DNA of 64,000 nt from an uncultured Psychrobacter sp. (GTDB lineage Bacteria > Pseudomonadota > Gammaproteobacteria > Pseudomonadales > Moraxellaceae). Location of the stretch: NCBI GenBank assembly GCA_947489525.1, contig CANLDW010000001.1, forward strand, positions 186,001-250,000, read 5' to 3'. This document shows positions 36,136 through 45,555 of the stretch, piece after piece. Each line of letters opens with the position of its first letter. Position 1 is the stretch's first letter. The position numbers were made by a program, and so were the translations under genes. Below the pieces are notes generated by a model. The model did not search any database. It was given only the letters and a program-made list of their open reading frames with translations, and had not been told where the DNA came from.

Positions 36136-36461
36136 AGTTATTTTCTCATCCTTGTTTATTGATTAGAGCGTTGCTGTTTTTTACGGTAATCTAGCAACGG
36201 TTTTATAGCGGGTAGTCAAATCGTACTCGAAAATCTGAGACTTGAATAACAATATATTGCGTCCTCATCTCATGTATATCTTAGATGTTTGACACTGTAG
36301 TGTACGGACGTTTACTGCCTTTTAGTATCTACATTTATAACACAGCTACCAGTATTAAACAGCAAAAAAGGCGCGACCTCTGGAGTCACGCCTTTAGTCT
36401 ATCTACATAACGATAAGAACGCTATTAATAGCTTTTAATAGTCGGCTTCTAGCTTGATCGA
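36136..36461. other. Spacer between acyl-CoA dehydrogenase and sohB
   Basis: About 325 bases on the minus-strand side upstream of the dehydrogenase. It contains the sohB terminator (36364-36395) and must contain the dehydrogenase promoter, which I cannot define. Confidence 0.45.
36364..36395 (-). terminator. Terminator after sohB
   Basis: On the minus strand AAAGGCG (with GAC) pairs with CGCCTTT across an 11-nt centre and is followed by a run of six T. It lies about 65 bases after the sohB stop. Confidence 0.85.
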
Positions 36462-37436
36462 TTATTTAAGAATGTTAAATCGGCTATTAAAGTCAAAGCG
36501 CATGAGCGCATCTGGTAGCTTATCAATAGCACTGCTAAAGCCTGCCTGCGCCGCTTGCGCTAAGCCTAGCTTTTCGGCGAGCGTAGGCTTTTGACGTGAA
36601 TGCAAAGCATAAACTTCATGGTTCTCCATAAGGTCTAACAAGTAACTGTCTGAGGTTTGGAGACTATCAACCAGATGCAAATGTAGCGCGTCCTCGCCGT
36701 ACCAATGCTCACCTGTGGCCACTTTTTCAAGATCAAGCTCTGGGCGGTACGTATTGACAAAATGCTTGAACAACGCATGTGTTTGCTCAAGCTCTTGTTG
36801 GTACTTAGCGCGGTCCTCATCATCGTTCTCGCCAAACACCGTCACCGTGCGCTTGTAATCGCCTGCGGTAAACATCTCGTAGTCAACGTCGTTCTTTTTT
36901 AGTAGTTTATTAAAGTTTGGTAGCTGAGAGACAACGCCGATGGAGCCGATAATTGCAAAAGGCGCTGCAATAATATTATCTGCTACGCAAGCCATCATAT
37001 AACCACCACTTGCAGCTACTTTGTCCACACATACCGTCAGCTTTAGTCCAGCCTCCTTGATGCGCACCAGTTGCGCGGCTGCTAAACCGTAGCTATGTAC
37101 CAATCCGCCGCCTGACTCTAAACGCACGACAACCTCATCACCTTTGCTTGCGGTGCTTATTAAGGTGCTAATCTCTTCACGCAAGTGCTTTACAGCAGTC
37201 GCTTTGATATCCCCATCGAAATCTAGAACAAAAACTTGCTTGTCTTTATTTTCATCCTTGTTTTTGGCTTTCGCTTTTAGGGTTTGTTTGGCTTTTTTTG
37301 CCATTTGTTTTTTGAGCTGTTTAAGCGCTGTTTTACCTTGCGTTGCTTCCATCAGGTCTTCACGACGCTGTTTTTGCGTCTTGTTAAGATGTATGACTTT
37401 GAGTTCAACGGGATTTTTGGGAGGATGAAATAACAT
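36462..37436 (-). CDS. sohB: S49 peptidase SohB, lacking the usual N-terminal membrane helix
   Basis: A serine protease of the S49 family (324 residues). The nucleophile is Ser143 in DKVAASGGYMMA and the general base Lys195 in AGDYKRT; GSIGVVSQLPNF and GEHWYGEDAL are strongly SohB-like. E. coli SohB begins with a membrane helix before a Lys-rich linker. Here the protein starts directly at the linker (MLFHPPKNPVELKV) and shows only a charged coiled segment, about residues 18-66. The ATG has AAGGA at good spacing and I see no hydrophobic in-frame extension upstream. It may therefore be cytoplasmic or peripherally bound. Confidence 0.9.
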   Translation of the reverse strand: MLFHPPKNPVELKVIHLNKTQKQRREDLMEATQGKTALKQLKKQMAKKAKQTLKAKAKNKDENKDKQVFVLDFDGDIKATAVKHLREEISTLISTASKGDEVVVRLESGGGLVHSYGLAAAQLVRIKEAGLKLTVCVDKVAASGGYMMACVADNIIAAPFAIIGSIGVVSQLPNFNKLLKKNDVDYEMFTAGDYKRTVTVFGENDDEDRAKYQQELEQTHALFKHFVNTYRPELDLEKVATGEHWYGEDALHLHLVDSLQTSDSYLLDLMENHEVYALHSRQKPTLAEKLGLAQAAQAGFSSAIDKLPDALMRFDFNSRFNILK

Positions 37437-37819
37437 ATGGAGTTTTCCTTAAACTAAATAGTGAGAGATAATCTTTAAGATACGTGAGGTTGTTTTTAGA
37501 TATTCTTGCGGTCTAACCGATATGTGCGCGTAGCCTTTAGTTTTCAAGCGCGAGTATTGTATTTAATATGGTTTATCCTAGCTCGTTTAAGCGCTGATTC
37601 TACCAGTACAGTTGTATAACAAAAGCACTTTAGGCATAATATGCGTTTACTTATATCTTGTACTGCCAGCGTAATGATGGTCTGTTCTGTTCGCAATTTT
37701 TTTTGCGAGCCGTTTGGCTATTGTGCTTATATAAATACGCTTACTGGTATTGTGACTGTATTAACGCAAGCTACCTTCTTTTTATTTTGAATCGAATAGA
37801 CAACTGGATAACGAATACT
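37437..37819. other. Divergent region between sohB and aspS
   Basis: About 380 bases. It includes a hairpin with a T-only loop (TCGCAA / TTGCGA, 37691-37708) in the aspS leader and otherwise AT-rich sequence. An in-frame extension of aspS to 37658 reads as hydrophobic and Cys/Tyr-rich, unlike the family, and is rejected as coding. Confidence 0.45.
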
Positions 37820-39694
37820 ATGACAGACAGCAACATAGAACCAACCCTGACTACGCAAAGTGAGATGATAGTAAAAAGCGGTTATCGCGATGAGTATTGC
37901 GGCGCTGTCAATGAAGATCTGCTGGAGCAAACTATCACTATAGTAGGCTGGGTGCATCGCAGACGCGATCACGGTGGGGTTATATTCTTAGATATGCGTG
38001 ATCGTGCGGGCATTTTGCAAGTTGTTGTCGATCCTGATACTCCAGAAGCTTTTGCTACTGCTGATGCAGTTCGTCCCGAATACGTACTTAAGATTACAGG
38101 TCGCGTACGCCGTCGCTATGCAGGCACTGAAAACCCTAACATGACTAGTGGCCAAGTTGAGTTATTAGGTAAAGAGATTGAGGTATTAGCCAAATCTGAT
38201 ACGCCGCCATTTCCGCTAAACGATGAAAATACGACCGTATCAGAAGACTTGCGTTTAAAGTATCGCTACCTAGATATGCGTCGTCCGCAGATGCAAGAGC
38301 GCATGGTGTTTCGTGCCAAAGCCACTTCGACTATTCGTCGCTATCTTGATGATCACGGCTTTTTAGACGTTGAGACGCCTATCTTAACTCGGGCAACGCC
38401 AGAGGGTGCACGTGACTATCTCGTACCATCCCGTACCCGTCCAGGTAACTTCTTCGCTCTACCGCAGTCGCCGCAGCTATTTAAACAGCTGCTCATGGTG
38501 TCAGGATTTGATCGCTATTATCAAATCGCTAAGTGTTTCCGTGACGAGGATCTACGCGCTGATCGTCAGCCAGAATTTACCCAAGTTGATATCGAGACTT
38601 CATTCTTAGATGAAGAGGAGATCATGAATATCAACGAAGGTCTGATCAAAAACCTGTTTAAGACGATGCTCAATGTTGAGCTGGATGATTTTCCGCGTAT
38701 GACATACGCTGAGGCAATGCGCGATTACGCCTCAGACAAGCCTGATCTTCGTATACCCTTAAAACTGGTCGACGTAGCTGATCTGATGCAAGATGTTGAC
38801 TTTAAAGTCTTCTCCGGCCCCGCCAACGATCCAAAAGGCCGCGTCGCTGCCCTACGCATTCCGAATGGTGCATCTTTGAGCCGTAAACAAATTGATGAGT
38901 ATACTAAATTCGTCGGTATTTATGGTGCACGTGGTTTGGCTTACATCAAAGTCAATGACGTTAGCAATATAAATAACGGTGTGGACAAAGAATCAGGTCT
39001 GCAGTCACCTATTATTAAAAATATGACGGATGACGTACTAAGCAGTCTTGTGGCGCGTACAAGTGCAAAAGACGGTGATCTTATCTTCTTTGGCGCGGAT
39101 AAAGCCAGTATCGTCAACGATGCGATGGGCGCACTGCGTCAAAAGATAGGTTTAGATATGGAGATGCAAACCTGCGACTGGGCACCGCTATGGGTCACCG
39201 ACTTCCCAATGTTTGAGGAAACTGATGATGGCCGCTGGACCTCTATGCATCATCCTTTCACCAAACCTAAAGGCTCTGTTGAGGAATTAAAAACTAATCC
39301 TGAGTCTGCACTGTCTATCGCTTATGACATGGTATTAAATGGTACTGAGATTGGCGGTGGCAGCTTACGTATCAATACGGTCGATATGCAGCAAGCGGTG
39401 TTTGAAGCCTTAGGTATCGATGAAGCTGAGGCTGAGGAGAAGTTTAGCTTCTTACTTGATGCTCTTAAATTTGGAGCGCCGCCGCATGGCGGTCTGGCAT
39501 TTGGTTTAGATCGCTTGATTATGCTTATGGTAGGTGCAAGCTCTATTCGTGATGTTATTGCCTTTCCTAAAACTAAAACCGCAGAAGATCCATTGACGCA
39601 GGCGCCTGCACCAGTTGATAGTAAGCAGTTACGTGAACTTGGTATCCGCGTTCGTGAAAAAGTGCAACCTGATAATAGTAAACCTGAGCAGTAA
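37820..39694 (+). CDS. aspS: Aspartyl-tRNA synthetase, probably non-discriminating
   Basis: Charges tRNA with aspartate. It is 624 residues from the ATG at 37820. The order is an OB-fold anticodon domain, then class II motifs: [33 protein letters not shown], and [15 protein letters not shown] with a bacterial insertion domain between. It carries His51 in [10 protein letters not shown] and Gly102 in YAGTENPN. In the Pseudomonas aeruginosa enzyme a histidine and a glycine at these places allow tRNA-Asn to be charged as well. So Asp-tRNA(Asn) is expected, to be amidated by GatCAB. In related genomes aspS borders the LPS outer-core locus. Confidence 0.94.
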   Translation: MTDSNIEPTLTTQSEMIVKSGYRDEYCGAVNEDLLEQTITIVGWVHRRRDHGGVIFLDMRDRAGILQVVVDPDTPEAFATADAVRPEYVLKITGRVRRRYAGTENPNMTSGQVELLGKEIEVLAKSDTPPFPLNDENTTVSEDLRLKYRYLDMRRPQMQERMVFRAKATSTIRRYLDDHGFLDVETPILTRATPEGARDYLVPSRTRPGNFFALPQSPQLFKQLLMVSGFDRYYQIAKCFRDEDLRADRQPEFTQVDIETSFLDEEEIMNINEGLIKNLFKTMLNVELDDFPRMTYAEAMRDYASDKPDLRIPLKLVDVADLMQDVDFKVFSGPANDPKGRVAALRIPNGASLSRKQIDEYTKFVGIYGARGLAYIKVNDVSNINNGVDKESGLQSPIIKNMTDDVLSSLVARTSAKDGDLIFFGADKASIVNDAMGALRQKIGLDMEMQTCDWAPLWVTDFPMFEETDDGRWTSMHHPFTKPKGSVEELKTNPESALSIAYDMVLNGTEIGGGSLRINTVDMQQAVFEALGIDEAEAEEKFSFLLDALKFGAPPHGGLAFGLDRLIMLMVGASSIRDVIAFPKTKTAEDPLTQAPAPVDSKQLRELGIRVREKVQPDNSKPEQ

Positions 39695-39768
39695 ATGGTC
39701 TGCTAATAGATGAATTACTTCAATCTTTGCACTTGCTTGTTACCTGACTTCTCGCTTTGAGAGCGATT

Positions 39769-40707
39769 ATGAATCCCTATCATCTCTTTAAATATGTGCC
39801 ATTATCTGTATTACAGGTAGTGGCGCGTTTTGCTGCCTGGATCATCTTACTCTTTCCTAATCTGAGTATCACACGTACGATAAATATCAATCTAGATCTA
39901 ATTTTCCCAGCCTTGTCTGAGCAGCAGCGTAAATCCTTAGTTAAGCGTATCGTACGTCACCAGTGTTTGACCAGTATCGAATCCATTAAAAGTTGGGCCA
40001 TGCCGCCACAGTGGAGTATCGATCAAATCGTTGAGGTTCATAACAAAGAAGTTTTGTTAGAGGGACTGGCAAATCCTAAGGGTATGCTCGCACTTGTACC
40101 ACACCTAGGCACGTGGGAGATGATGAACGCTTGGCTGAATCAGTTTGGCGCGCCTACTATTATGTATAAACCCGTTGACAACAAGCTGACGAATGATTTT
40201 ATATTAGAAGGTCGCGCGCGCCTTAATGCGACGCTAGTCCCAACGGACAGTAGCGGTGTCAAAGCTATCTTTACCACACTTAAGCAAGGCGGTTTTAGCA
40301 TTGTGCTTCCTGACCATGTCCCAGATCCCTCAGGCGGCGTCGTGGTTCCTTTTTATGGTATAAAAACCTTGACTAGCACCCTCGCCTCCAAGCTTGCTAG
40401 TAAGACCAAATGCGCACTGGTCGGACTGTCGTGTATTCGCCGATCTGACGGACGTGGTTTTGATATTTACTGCTATAAGTTCGACGACCCTAACCTATAC
40501 AGTCGCGACATTGATACCGCTACGCACGTCTTAAACCAAGCAATAGAGAAGATGATCGAGCCACATTTTAGCCACTATACTTGGAACTATCGCCGGTTTA
40601 AACGCGTACCTGGACTAAGCAATCCTTACAAAGCTAGCAAGGATGATCTTGCAGCCTTTATACGTAACAGATCCGTTTTTGATAGGGATAAAAAGAGCGA
40701 TTTGTAA
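39769..40707 (+). CDS. lpxL: Lipid A late acyltransferase, LpxL/HtrB family
   Basis: An inner-membrane-associated acyltransferase (312 residues) that adds a secondary acyl chain to lipid A precursors. The catalytic HX4E motif is HLGTWE with His112 and Glu117. The later motif IVLPDHVPDPSGGVVVPFYG matches the PDxxP and GxxxPFFG regions, and HYTWNYRRFKRVP is the typical ending. One membrane segment lies near residues 15-32. A TTG at 39757 would add four residues; the ATG at 39769 is preceded by GAGAG. It follows aspS by 74 bases on the same strand and opens the surface-glycolipid locus. Confidence 0.88.
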   Translation: MNPYHLFKYVPLSVLQVVARFAAWIILLFPNLSITRTININLDLIFPALSEQQRKSLVKRIVRHQCLTSIESIKSWAMPPQWSIDQIVEVHNKEVLLEGLANPKGMLALVPHLGTWEMMNAWLNQFGAPTIMYKPVDNKLTNDFILEGRARLNATLVPTDSSGVKAIFTTLKQGGFSIVLPDHVPDPSGGVVVPFYGIKTLTSTLASKLASKTKCALVGLSCIRRSDGRGFDIYCYKFDDPNLYSRDIDTATHVLNQAIEKMIEPHFSHYTWNYRRFKRVPGLSNPYKASKDDLAAFIRNRSVFDRDKKSDL

Positions 40708-40733
40708 TAGGTATATATACACATATATACCTA
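40708..40733 (+). repeat. AT-rich hairpin between acyltransferase and glycosyltransferase genes
   Basis: An 11-bp inverted repeat (TAGGTATATAT / ATATATACCTA, 4-nt loop) begins at the acyltransferase stop. It has no T-run, so it is a structural repeat or processing site and not a standard terminator. Confidence 0.45.
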
Positions 40734-40780
40734 GTATCAACATATATAAGTAGTCCTAAACTGCTAAATACGAGTACATT

Positions 40781-41554
40781 ATGACCATTGATTCTGTCCA
40801 AACACGAGCTTACGCTGAACAGCGCTACATTATCTGTATGAAATGGGGCGATAAATATGGCGCTGAATACGTTAATCGTCTCTACAGTATGGTCAGTCGC
40901 CACTTAACCTTAGATTTTGTGATGGTCTGTCTTACTGATGATAGTACAGGTATAGACCCAGCGGTACACTGTTACCCTATTCCTGAGATGGACTTACCGG
41001 CAGGGCCTGAGCGCGGCTGGAAAAAACTGACGACCTTTAAACCTGAATTGTACGACTTAAAGGGCACAGCGCTATTTTTAGATATTGATATTGTTATTGT
41101 TGACAATATTGATAACTTTTTTACTTATGAGGCGCAGTATGACGACAGCGTGCTCATCATCCGCGACTGGAAAAAACCGTGGCGCATGATCGGCAACAGC
41201 TCAGTTTATCGCTTTAAGATTGGGCAGAACACCTACCCTGATCTGCTTGCTAACTTTGAGCGTCACTTTGATAGTATTCGTACACAAGTGCGGCACGAAC
41301 AAGCATATTTATCAAATTATCTGCGCGAGCACCACCACCTAGAATATTGGCCAAAGGACTGGTGCGTGAGTTTCAAATATCAATGCATTGCGCCTACGCC
41401 TCTCAACTTAGTCCGTGCCCCTACGCTACCTACTGGTGCTAAGATCGTCATTTTTCATGGCGAGATTAACCCGCCTGATGCTATCAAGGGCGGCGGCGGT
41501 AAATGGTACCGTCACGTGAAGCCAAGCCCTTGGCTAAAAGCGCACTGGCAATAA
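40781..41554 (+). CDS. Putative glycosyltransferase (GT8-like)
   Basis: A 257-residue cytoplasmic protein. FLDIDIVIVDNIDNFF carries a DxD motif in the GT-A position, metal- and nucleotide-sugar-binding. FKPELYDLKGTALFLD before it and FHGEINPPDAIKGG near the end fit a GT8/mannosyl-type family. It lies at the start of the locus between aspS and ilvE, 10 bases before the Stealth-family gene. That spacing means co-translation. The acceptor is presumably the LPS core; the sugar is unknown. Confidence 0.72.
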   Translation: MTIDSVQTRAYAEQRYIICMKWGDKYGAEYVNRLYSMVSRHLTLDFVMVCLTDDSTGIDPAVHCYPIPEMDLPAGPERGWKKLTTFKPELYDLKGTALFLDIDIVIVDNIDNFFTYEAQYDDSVLIIRDWKKPWRMIGNSSVYRFKIGQNTYPDLLANFERHFDSIRTQVRHEQAYLSNYLREHHHLEYWPKDWCVSFKYQCIAPTPLNLVRAPTLPTGAKIVIFHGEINPPDAIKGGGGKWYRHVKPSPWLKAHWQ

Positions 41555-41564
41555 GGAGACGGAC

Positions 41565-42566
41565 GTGCAACAAGGCGATAATAAACAGATCGATATTGTC
41601 ATTGCTTGGGTAGATGGCTCTGATCCTATGCTCAAACAAAAAAGAGCGCACTATAAAAACGATCAGCCTGTGGCTTCAGATGCCATCGCGTCAACACGTT
41701 TCGCTAGTGACAATGAGATATATTATAATATTGCCTCTATTATTAAATACGTACCCTTTTGTCGTCATATATATATTGTCACGGACAATCAGCAGCCAGA
41801 ATTTATTCATGAGTTTGCTGCGCAAAACATAGCGGTGCAAGACAAAATACGAATAGTCGATCACAAAGAGATCTTTAAAGGTTTTGAGCAATTTTTACCC
41901 ACTTTTAATACGCGCTCTATCGAAACTATGCTATGGAATATCCCAACGTTATCTGATTACTTCATTTATATGAATGATGATTTCTTTTTTAATCAGCCCG
42001 CCTCTATTACTGACTTTTTAGAAGACGATCGCATCATTATTCATGGACATTGGTACAAAAACACTGTCGTACAGGCGAAGCTTAACTATCGTAAATCTTT
42101 ACAAAAGCTGTTTGATAAGCCCATACAACCAAAGCATACCGTTGCTCAGATGTTGAGTGCTAAAGTATTAGGAATGACTGAATTTTTTAAAATTCACCAT
42201 TATCCGCATATCGTCGATAAAAATATTCTCAAAAACTATTGGTTGAACGACCCCGCATTACTACGCGAACAAATAAAATATAAGTTCAGAGATGTTGCGC
42301 AAATCAACCCTATCACTCTTATGAATCATTTAAAAGTACAAAAACACGAGGCTAAGCTGCAACCAGATGTCCCAATCAACTATCTTAAAAATGAAAACAG
42401 TGTTACGAGCTTTATAAAAGATTTACAGAACATATCAATCAAATATGGTTGTATACAGAGCTTGGATTTGTTGGAATCCAGTAGTTATCATAACGTTACT
42501 ACAGCTATGATAAACAAATTCTCAGACTATCTACCTGCTTCTATTTTATTAGACAGCAGTAGATAA
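41565..42566 (+). CDS. Stealth-family polysaccharide phosphotransferase
   Basis: A hexose-1-phosphate transferase-like enzyme (333 residues). The N-terminal conserved region is [13 protein letters not shown]. The second region has [20 protein letters not shown] and later [10 protein letters not shown], which hold the Stealth catalytic acidic residues. These enzymes join sugars by phosphodiester bonds, in capsules of Neisseria and in other surface polymers. It starts at a GTG with AAGGAG 8 bases upstream, 10 bases after the previous gene. Its C-terminal half is less conserved. It lies between glycosyltransferase genes and ugd, so a phosphodiester-linked sugar in the LPS core or a surface glycan is plausible. 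Confidence 0.85.
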   Translation: MQQGDNKQIDIVIAWVDGSDPMLKQKRAHYKNDQPVASDAIASTRFASDNEIYYNIASIIKYVPFCRHIYIVTDNQQPEFIHEFAAQNIAVQDKIRIVDHKEIFKGFEQFLPTFNTRSIETMLWNIPTLSDYFIYMNDDFFFNQPASITDFLEDDRIIIHGHWYKNTVVQAKLNYRKSLQKLFDKPIQPKHTVAQMLSAKVLGMTEFFKIHHYPHIVDKNILKNYWLNDPALLREQIKYKFRDVAQINPITLMNHLKVQKHEAKLQPDVPINYLKNENSVTSFIKDLQNISIKYGCIQSLDLLESSSYHNVTTAMINKFSDYLPASILLDSSR

Positions 42567-42604
42567 GTTACCTAAAACCCTTTTTAACCACTCTTTGGAT
42601 GATT

Positions 42605-43771
42605 ATGAAAATTGCAGTTGTAGGTACAGGCTATGTTGGTCTATCAAATGCGGTATTATTGGCGCAGCACAATGACGTTGTTGCCGTTGATATCGTACCA
42701 GAAAAAATTGAGCTCCTTAATAATAAGCGCTCTCCCATTGAAGATAAAGACATAGAAGACTTCTTAGCGCAGAAGGCGCTTAAATTTAGTGCTACCCTTG
42801 ATGCGAGCTCCGCTTATAATGATGCTGATTTTATTATCGTTGCTACCCCTACTGACTACGATACCAAAACAAATTACTTCAATACCACAAGCGTAGAGAG
42901 TGTTATTGAAGACATACTCGCAGTGAATAAACAGGCACTCATCGTTATTAAGTCTACAGTACCTGTTGGCTATACAGTCAGCGTGAGAGCGCGCTATTCC
43001 ACAGATAATATAATATTTGCGCCTGAATTCTTACGTGAAGGTCAGGCACTATACGATAACCTTTATCCCTCTAGAATAATTATAGGTGACGAGTCTGAGC
43101 GCGCGCGGCAATTTGCAGATTTGTTACTTGAAGGCGCGATAAAAAAAGAAGTCCCGCTACTGTTTACCAAACCAACAGAAGCTGAAGCTATTAAGCTGTT
43201 TTCAAACACTTATTTGGCTATGCGTGTGGCCTTTTTCAACGAGCTTGATACGTACGCGCAGTCCTTTGACTTATCCACCCAACAAATCATTGAAGGGGTT
43301 GGCTTAGATCCCCGTATTGGTAATCACTATAACAATCCCTCCTTTGGTTACGGCGGTTATTGTTTGCCTAAAGATACTAAACAGTTACTAGCAAACTATG
43401 ATGAGGTGCCAAGCAATCTCATTAAAGCTATCGTTGACTCCAATAGAACGCGAAAAGATTTTATCGCTGATGAGATCATCAAAAGACAGCCTAAAATCGT
43501 GGGGATACATCGGCTCGTCATGAAAAGCGGTTCCGATAACTTTAGAGCTTCTGCTATCCAAGGTATCATGAAGCGTATTAAGGCAAAGGGTATAGAGGTT
43601 GTCGTTTATGAGCCTGTATTAGAAGCAGATGAGTTCTTTAACTCACGGGTTATAAAAGACTTAGAAGTGTTTAAGTCGATCAGCGACGTTATCGTTGCCA
43701 ACAGATTATCTGCTGAAATCGAGGATGTGCGTGATAAAGTCTTCACTAGAGACTTGTTTGGGAGCGACTAA
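42605..43771 (+). CDS. ugd: UDP-glucose 6-dehydrogenase
   Basis: Oxidises UDP-glucose to UDP-glucuronate with two NAD+. The Rossmann fold is [18 protein letters not shown]. The catalytic cysteine is about Cys253 in [17 protein letters not shown] and [11 protein letters not shown] are the other family motifs, and [19 protein letters not shown] is the dimer helix. Length 388 fits. The ATG at 42605 is chosen with GGATG just upstream; an ATG at 42599 is inside that site. The stop overlaps the next gene's ATG by one base. It would supply glucuronate or derived sugars for the surrounding glycosyltransferases. Confidence 0.95.
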   Translation: MKIAVVGTGYVGLSNAVLLAQHNDVVAVDIVPEKIELLNNKRSPIEDKDIEDFLAQKALKFSATLDASSAYNDADFIIVATPTDYDTKTNYFNTTSVESVIEDILAVNKQALIVIKSTVPVGYTVSVRARYSTDNIIFAPEFLREGQALYDNLYPSRIIIGDESERARQFADLLLEGAIKKEVPLLFTKPTEAEAIKLFSNTYLAMRVAFFNELDTYAQSFDLSTQQIIEGVGLDPRIGNHYNNPSFGYGGYCLPKDTKQLLANYDEVPSNLIKAIVDSNRTRKDFIADEIIKRQPKIVGIHRLVMKSGSDNFRASAIQGIMKRIKAKGIEVVVYEPVLEADEFFNSRVIKDLEVFKSISDVIVANRLSAEIEDVRDKVFTRDLFGSD

Positions 43772-44592
43772 TGAAAACTTCAATTATAGATCGTAATATA
43801 AAAACTCTAACCTACTTAATTAATCTAGAAGGTAGTGATCAGCGTTTAAAGAGTGCGACAAAACAGCTCAACGCCGCCAACTGGTCATTCGAACGATTCC
43901 CAGCCTATGATGGTCGCGGCAAAGCTTTGACGGAGTTTGAAGATTATGACGATCAAAAAGCGCGAGAGCATCTAGGGCGTAGCCTGCTCAGCTCAGAGAT
44001 TGGGTGTTATCTTAGTCACTATAACTGCGCTCAGCAGTTCTTGAAGACAGATGCGGACTATTTGATCGTTTTAGAAGACGATATGAGCTTATCTCCTCAT
44101 TTTGCAACAGTCATGCCACACATACTACATTGTCTAGCGCGCGCTGATAGTGATCAGGCTAAGACTCACAGTACAAATGCTTTAGACTGGTATTTAGTCA
44201 ATTTAGCTGCCAAAAAGAAGAAGCTGGCAAAGGACATCGAAACCTTTCACCAGCACAGCTTATGGCATGCCTATTATTTTCCGATTCGCGGACTGGGTTT
44301 GATATGGTCAAGAGCAGGCGCTAAAGCTTTTTTAGCGCAAGGAAAACCCATCACTATGCCCGTCGATATATTCTTTCAGCGCTGGTTAAGTGGTAATGGT
44401 AAAGGGTTGGGAGTTTGGCCTGCTCTGGTGAGTCCAAGGGGCCTTGATAGCGATATTTTAGGCACAACCTCTAGCCAAAAAATAAAACGCAAGGATAAAG
44501 AAGGTAGAGATTTCACTTATAACGCCAAAAAACACAAAAGAATGCTGCAAAATAAGGCGGCTGCCATTAAACACCTTTATTTTAACAATTAA
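43771..44592 (+). CDS. LPS glycosyltransferase, GT25 family (first copy)
   Basis: A 273-residue GT25-type transferase. Visible motifs are LTYLINLEGSDQRL at the N-terminus, SSEIGCYLSHYNCAQ in the middle, and LIVLEDDMSLSPHF, the glutamate/aspartate pair typical of the family. The tail is rich in lysine, which suits membrane association. It overlaps the ugd stop by one base (translational coupling). GT25 enzymes act in LPS core and oligosaccharide synthesis in Moraxella, Haemophilus and Neisseria. The donor sugar is not predictable. Confidence 0.85.
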   Translation: MKTSIIDRNIKTLTYLINLEGSDQRLKSATKQLNAANWSFERFPAYDGRGKALTEFEDYDDQKAREHLGRSLLSSEIGCYLSHYNCAQQFLKTDADYLIVLEDDMSLSPHFATVMPHILHCLARADSDQAKTHSTNALDWYLVNLAAKKKKLAKDIETFHQHSLWHAYYFPIRGLGLIWSRAGAKAFLAQGKPITMPVDIFFQRWLSGNGKGLGVWPALVSPRGLDSDILGTTSSQKIKRKDKEGRDFTYNAKKHKRMLQNKAAAIKHLYFNN

Positions 44593-44637
44593 TTAAAAAT
44601 AATGAGTTAAAACAATGAATTAAATAGGCTATTTTTT

Positions 44638-45408
44638 ATGAAAAACCTTGTCATTAGCTTAGCCTCTGCTACAGATCGAAGAGCGCACATAACAAACGAG
44701 TTCGGTAAACATAATGTCGACTTTGAATTTTTTGATGCTCTAACCCCGGATGCGGCTAAAGCGTACGCTCAGCGTTTAGATATTGATTTACATTCTAAGT
44801 TAACCCCAACCGAGCTGGCTTGTATGATGAGCCATGTAGCAACGTGGCAAAAAATGCTGGATGAAAATATCCCCTATATGACCATTTTTGAAGACGATGT
44901 TTACTTAGGCGAGGACGCGAGTCAACTTCTCAACCGTACTGACTGGATACAGCCTGATTGGAACATTATAAAAATTGAGGCATTTTCAAAAAGTGCTTAT
45001 CTCTCATCAAAAAGTTATGACGTACTCGCAGATAAACGTAAAATCGCTGTTTTAGAAGGCAAGCATTTGGGAACGGCCGGTTATATCTTATCTACACATG
45101 GGGCTAAGCTTTTATTAGACTTTATTTTAAATCATCCTCCGCAGCCCTTGGACAAGCTCATTTTTAATGAGTTCGTGTTTAAGCATAGTGAACCCGTTTA
45201 TCAGATGCTGCCTGCGCTTTGTGAACAAGAAAAGATTATGATACATGATAAAAAAGCGCATACCTTACCCAGCTCATTGACTACGGAGCGGCAAGTGCGT
45301 AGACGGTCTGAAAAAAAGCAAGGTTTGGCAAAATTACAACTTGAGGCTAGTAGACTGGTAACACAAATCAAAAAAGCACTTTTTGCAAAAAAAATTACTT
45401 TTAAATAA
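44638..45408 (+). CDS. LPS glycosyltransferase, GT25 family (second copy)
   Basis: A 256-residue GT25-type protein related to but clearly different from its upstream neighbour. It has NLVISLASATDRRAHI, LTPTELACMMSHVATW and MTIFEDDVYLGED, the same three motifs in the same order. The last 50 residues are basic and likely attach it to the membrane. The spacer to the previous gene is 45 bases. The two GT25 genes are probably an old duplication with separate sugar or acceptor roles. Confidence 0.85.
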   Translation: MKNLVISLASATDRRAHITNEFGKHNVDFEFFDALTPDAAKAYAQRLDIDLHSKLTPTELACMMSHVATWQKMLDENIPYMTIFEDDVYLGEDASQLLNRTDWIQPDWNIIKIEAFSKSAYLSSKSYDVLADKRKIAVLEGKHLGTAGYILSTHGAKLLLDFILNHPPQPLDKLIFNEFVFKHSEPVYQMLPALCEQEKIMIHDKKAHTLPSSLTTERQVRRRSEKKQGLAKLQLEASRLVTQIKKALFAKKITFK

Positions 45409-45555
45409 TAGATAGCATTTATGAGTCATCTTATACTACCTATCCGTATTTTTATAATGGGAAGCGTTATAATAGGATCCGTTTCTCTCACCCCCCTATA
45501 TTTACAATCCTATATTTGAACACACAAAGTATTTCAACACTCAAAGGACAAACAA

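Noticed and set aside
37658..37819. N-terminal extension of aspS
   Set aside because: The added residues are hydrophobic and unlike any AspRS N-terminus; the ATG at 37820 gives the normal protein.
40708..40733. AT-rich hairpin as an intrinsic terminator
   Set aside because: There is no T-run after the stem, so it is listed only as a repeat.
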